Source of the DNA: Phycisphaerae bacterium
GTDB taxonomy: Bacteria; Chloroflexota; Anaerolineae; 4572-78; J111
Reading direction: 5' to 3'
DNA length: 24,191 bases
Assembly (NCBI GenBank): GCA_028285035.1
Contig: JANQQF010000013.1
Location: 1 to 24,191 of the forward strand
Position numbers and translations under genes: made by a program. Positions 24,110 to 24,191 of the stretch are shown one piece after another (position 1 is the first letter of the stretch; each line of letters begins with the position of its first letter). The notes below the pieces were generated by a model. The model did no database searches, was not told the origin of the DNA, and saw nothing but the letters and a program-made list of their open reading frames with translations.

Positions 24110-24191
24110 AGAGACATTTTGATAGAAGGATGTTTGAGCTGTTGAGAAAGATAATCATCTAACAATCCGTGTTTGAGTTGATAAAGAGTTC
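24103..24191 (-). CDS. transposase, C-terminal 28 residues (cut by window edge)
   Basis: On the minus strand an open frame enters from the window end and reads TLYQLKHGLLDDYLSQQLK, then HPSIKMSLA, and stops at TAA (24103-24105) within the IS-end sequence. A stop codon overlapping the terminal repeat is usual for compact insertion sequences. The family (IS4-like or other) cannot be set from 28 residues. Whether the element is intact is not visible. Confidence 0.5.
   Translation of the reverse strand, partial: TLYQLKHGLLDDYLSQQLKHPSIKMSLA

Overview
The window looks like a chromosomal stretch of a mesophilic Chloroflexota bacterium (Anaerolineae/Caldilineae type). This is inferred from style: two very large BTAD (SARP/AfsR-like) regulators fused to different NTPase and TPR parts, a Chloroflexi-style modular lipoprotein, intermediate base composition and many intergenic palindromic repeats. 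No rRNA, tRNA or CRISPR array was seen.

Layout. 1-1100: a dispersed palindromic repeat, a small membrane protein (minus) and a cruciform-like intergenic element. 1109-4615 (+): a MalT-like BTAD regulator. 4616-4870: convergent gap with two inverted repeats. 4871-9956 (-): three genes, namely a coiled-coil protein with a C-terminal membrane anchor, a homocysteine-methyltransferase-like enzyme and a 940-residue repetitive lipoprotein. 10172-13309 (+): a second BTAD regulator, this time with an AfsR/NB-ARC-type ATPase. 13398-15916 (-): a compact three-gene operon of a UPF0303/HbpS-like protein, a Gfo/Idh/MocA oxidoreductase and a diaminopimelate-epimerase-fold protein in which both catalytic cysteines are serine. 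16152-21659 (+): a run of small genes encoding a NIPSNAP-like protein, an anchored secreted-domain protein, an AraC regulator, a metallo-beta-lactamase-fold hydrolase, a DUF3179 protein, a P-loop kinase-like protein, a second AraC regulator and a small winged-helix-like protein. 21812-24036 (-): a visibly more A/T-rich three-gene set of a membrane-anchored protein with a ubiquitin-like C-terminal domain, an unknown 107-residue protein and a radical SAM enzyme. The C-terminus of a transposase and its IS end lie beside it at the right edge.

The strongest discovery candidate is the DUF3179 gene at 18977-19969. Its frame is broken only by one TGA at 19250. That TGA falls exactly where the family has the first cysteine of its CxxC motif. 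It is followed 22 nt later by the loop of an 11-bp stem whose loop resembles that of the E. coli fdhF SECIS. I read this as a selenoprotein with a U-x-x-C centre rather than two genes or a pseudogene. Second-tier candidates are the double Cys-to-Ser DapF homologue and the radical SAM/ubiquitin-like island.
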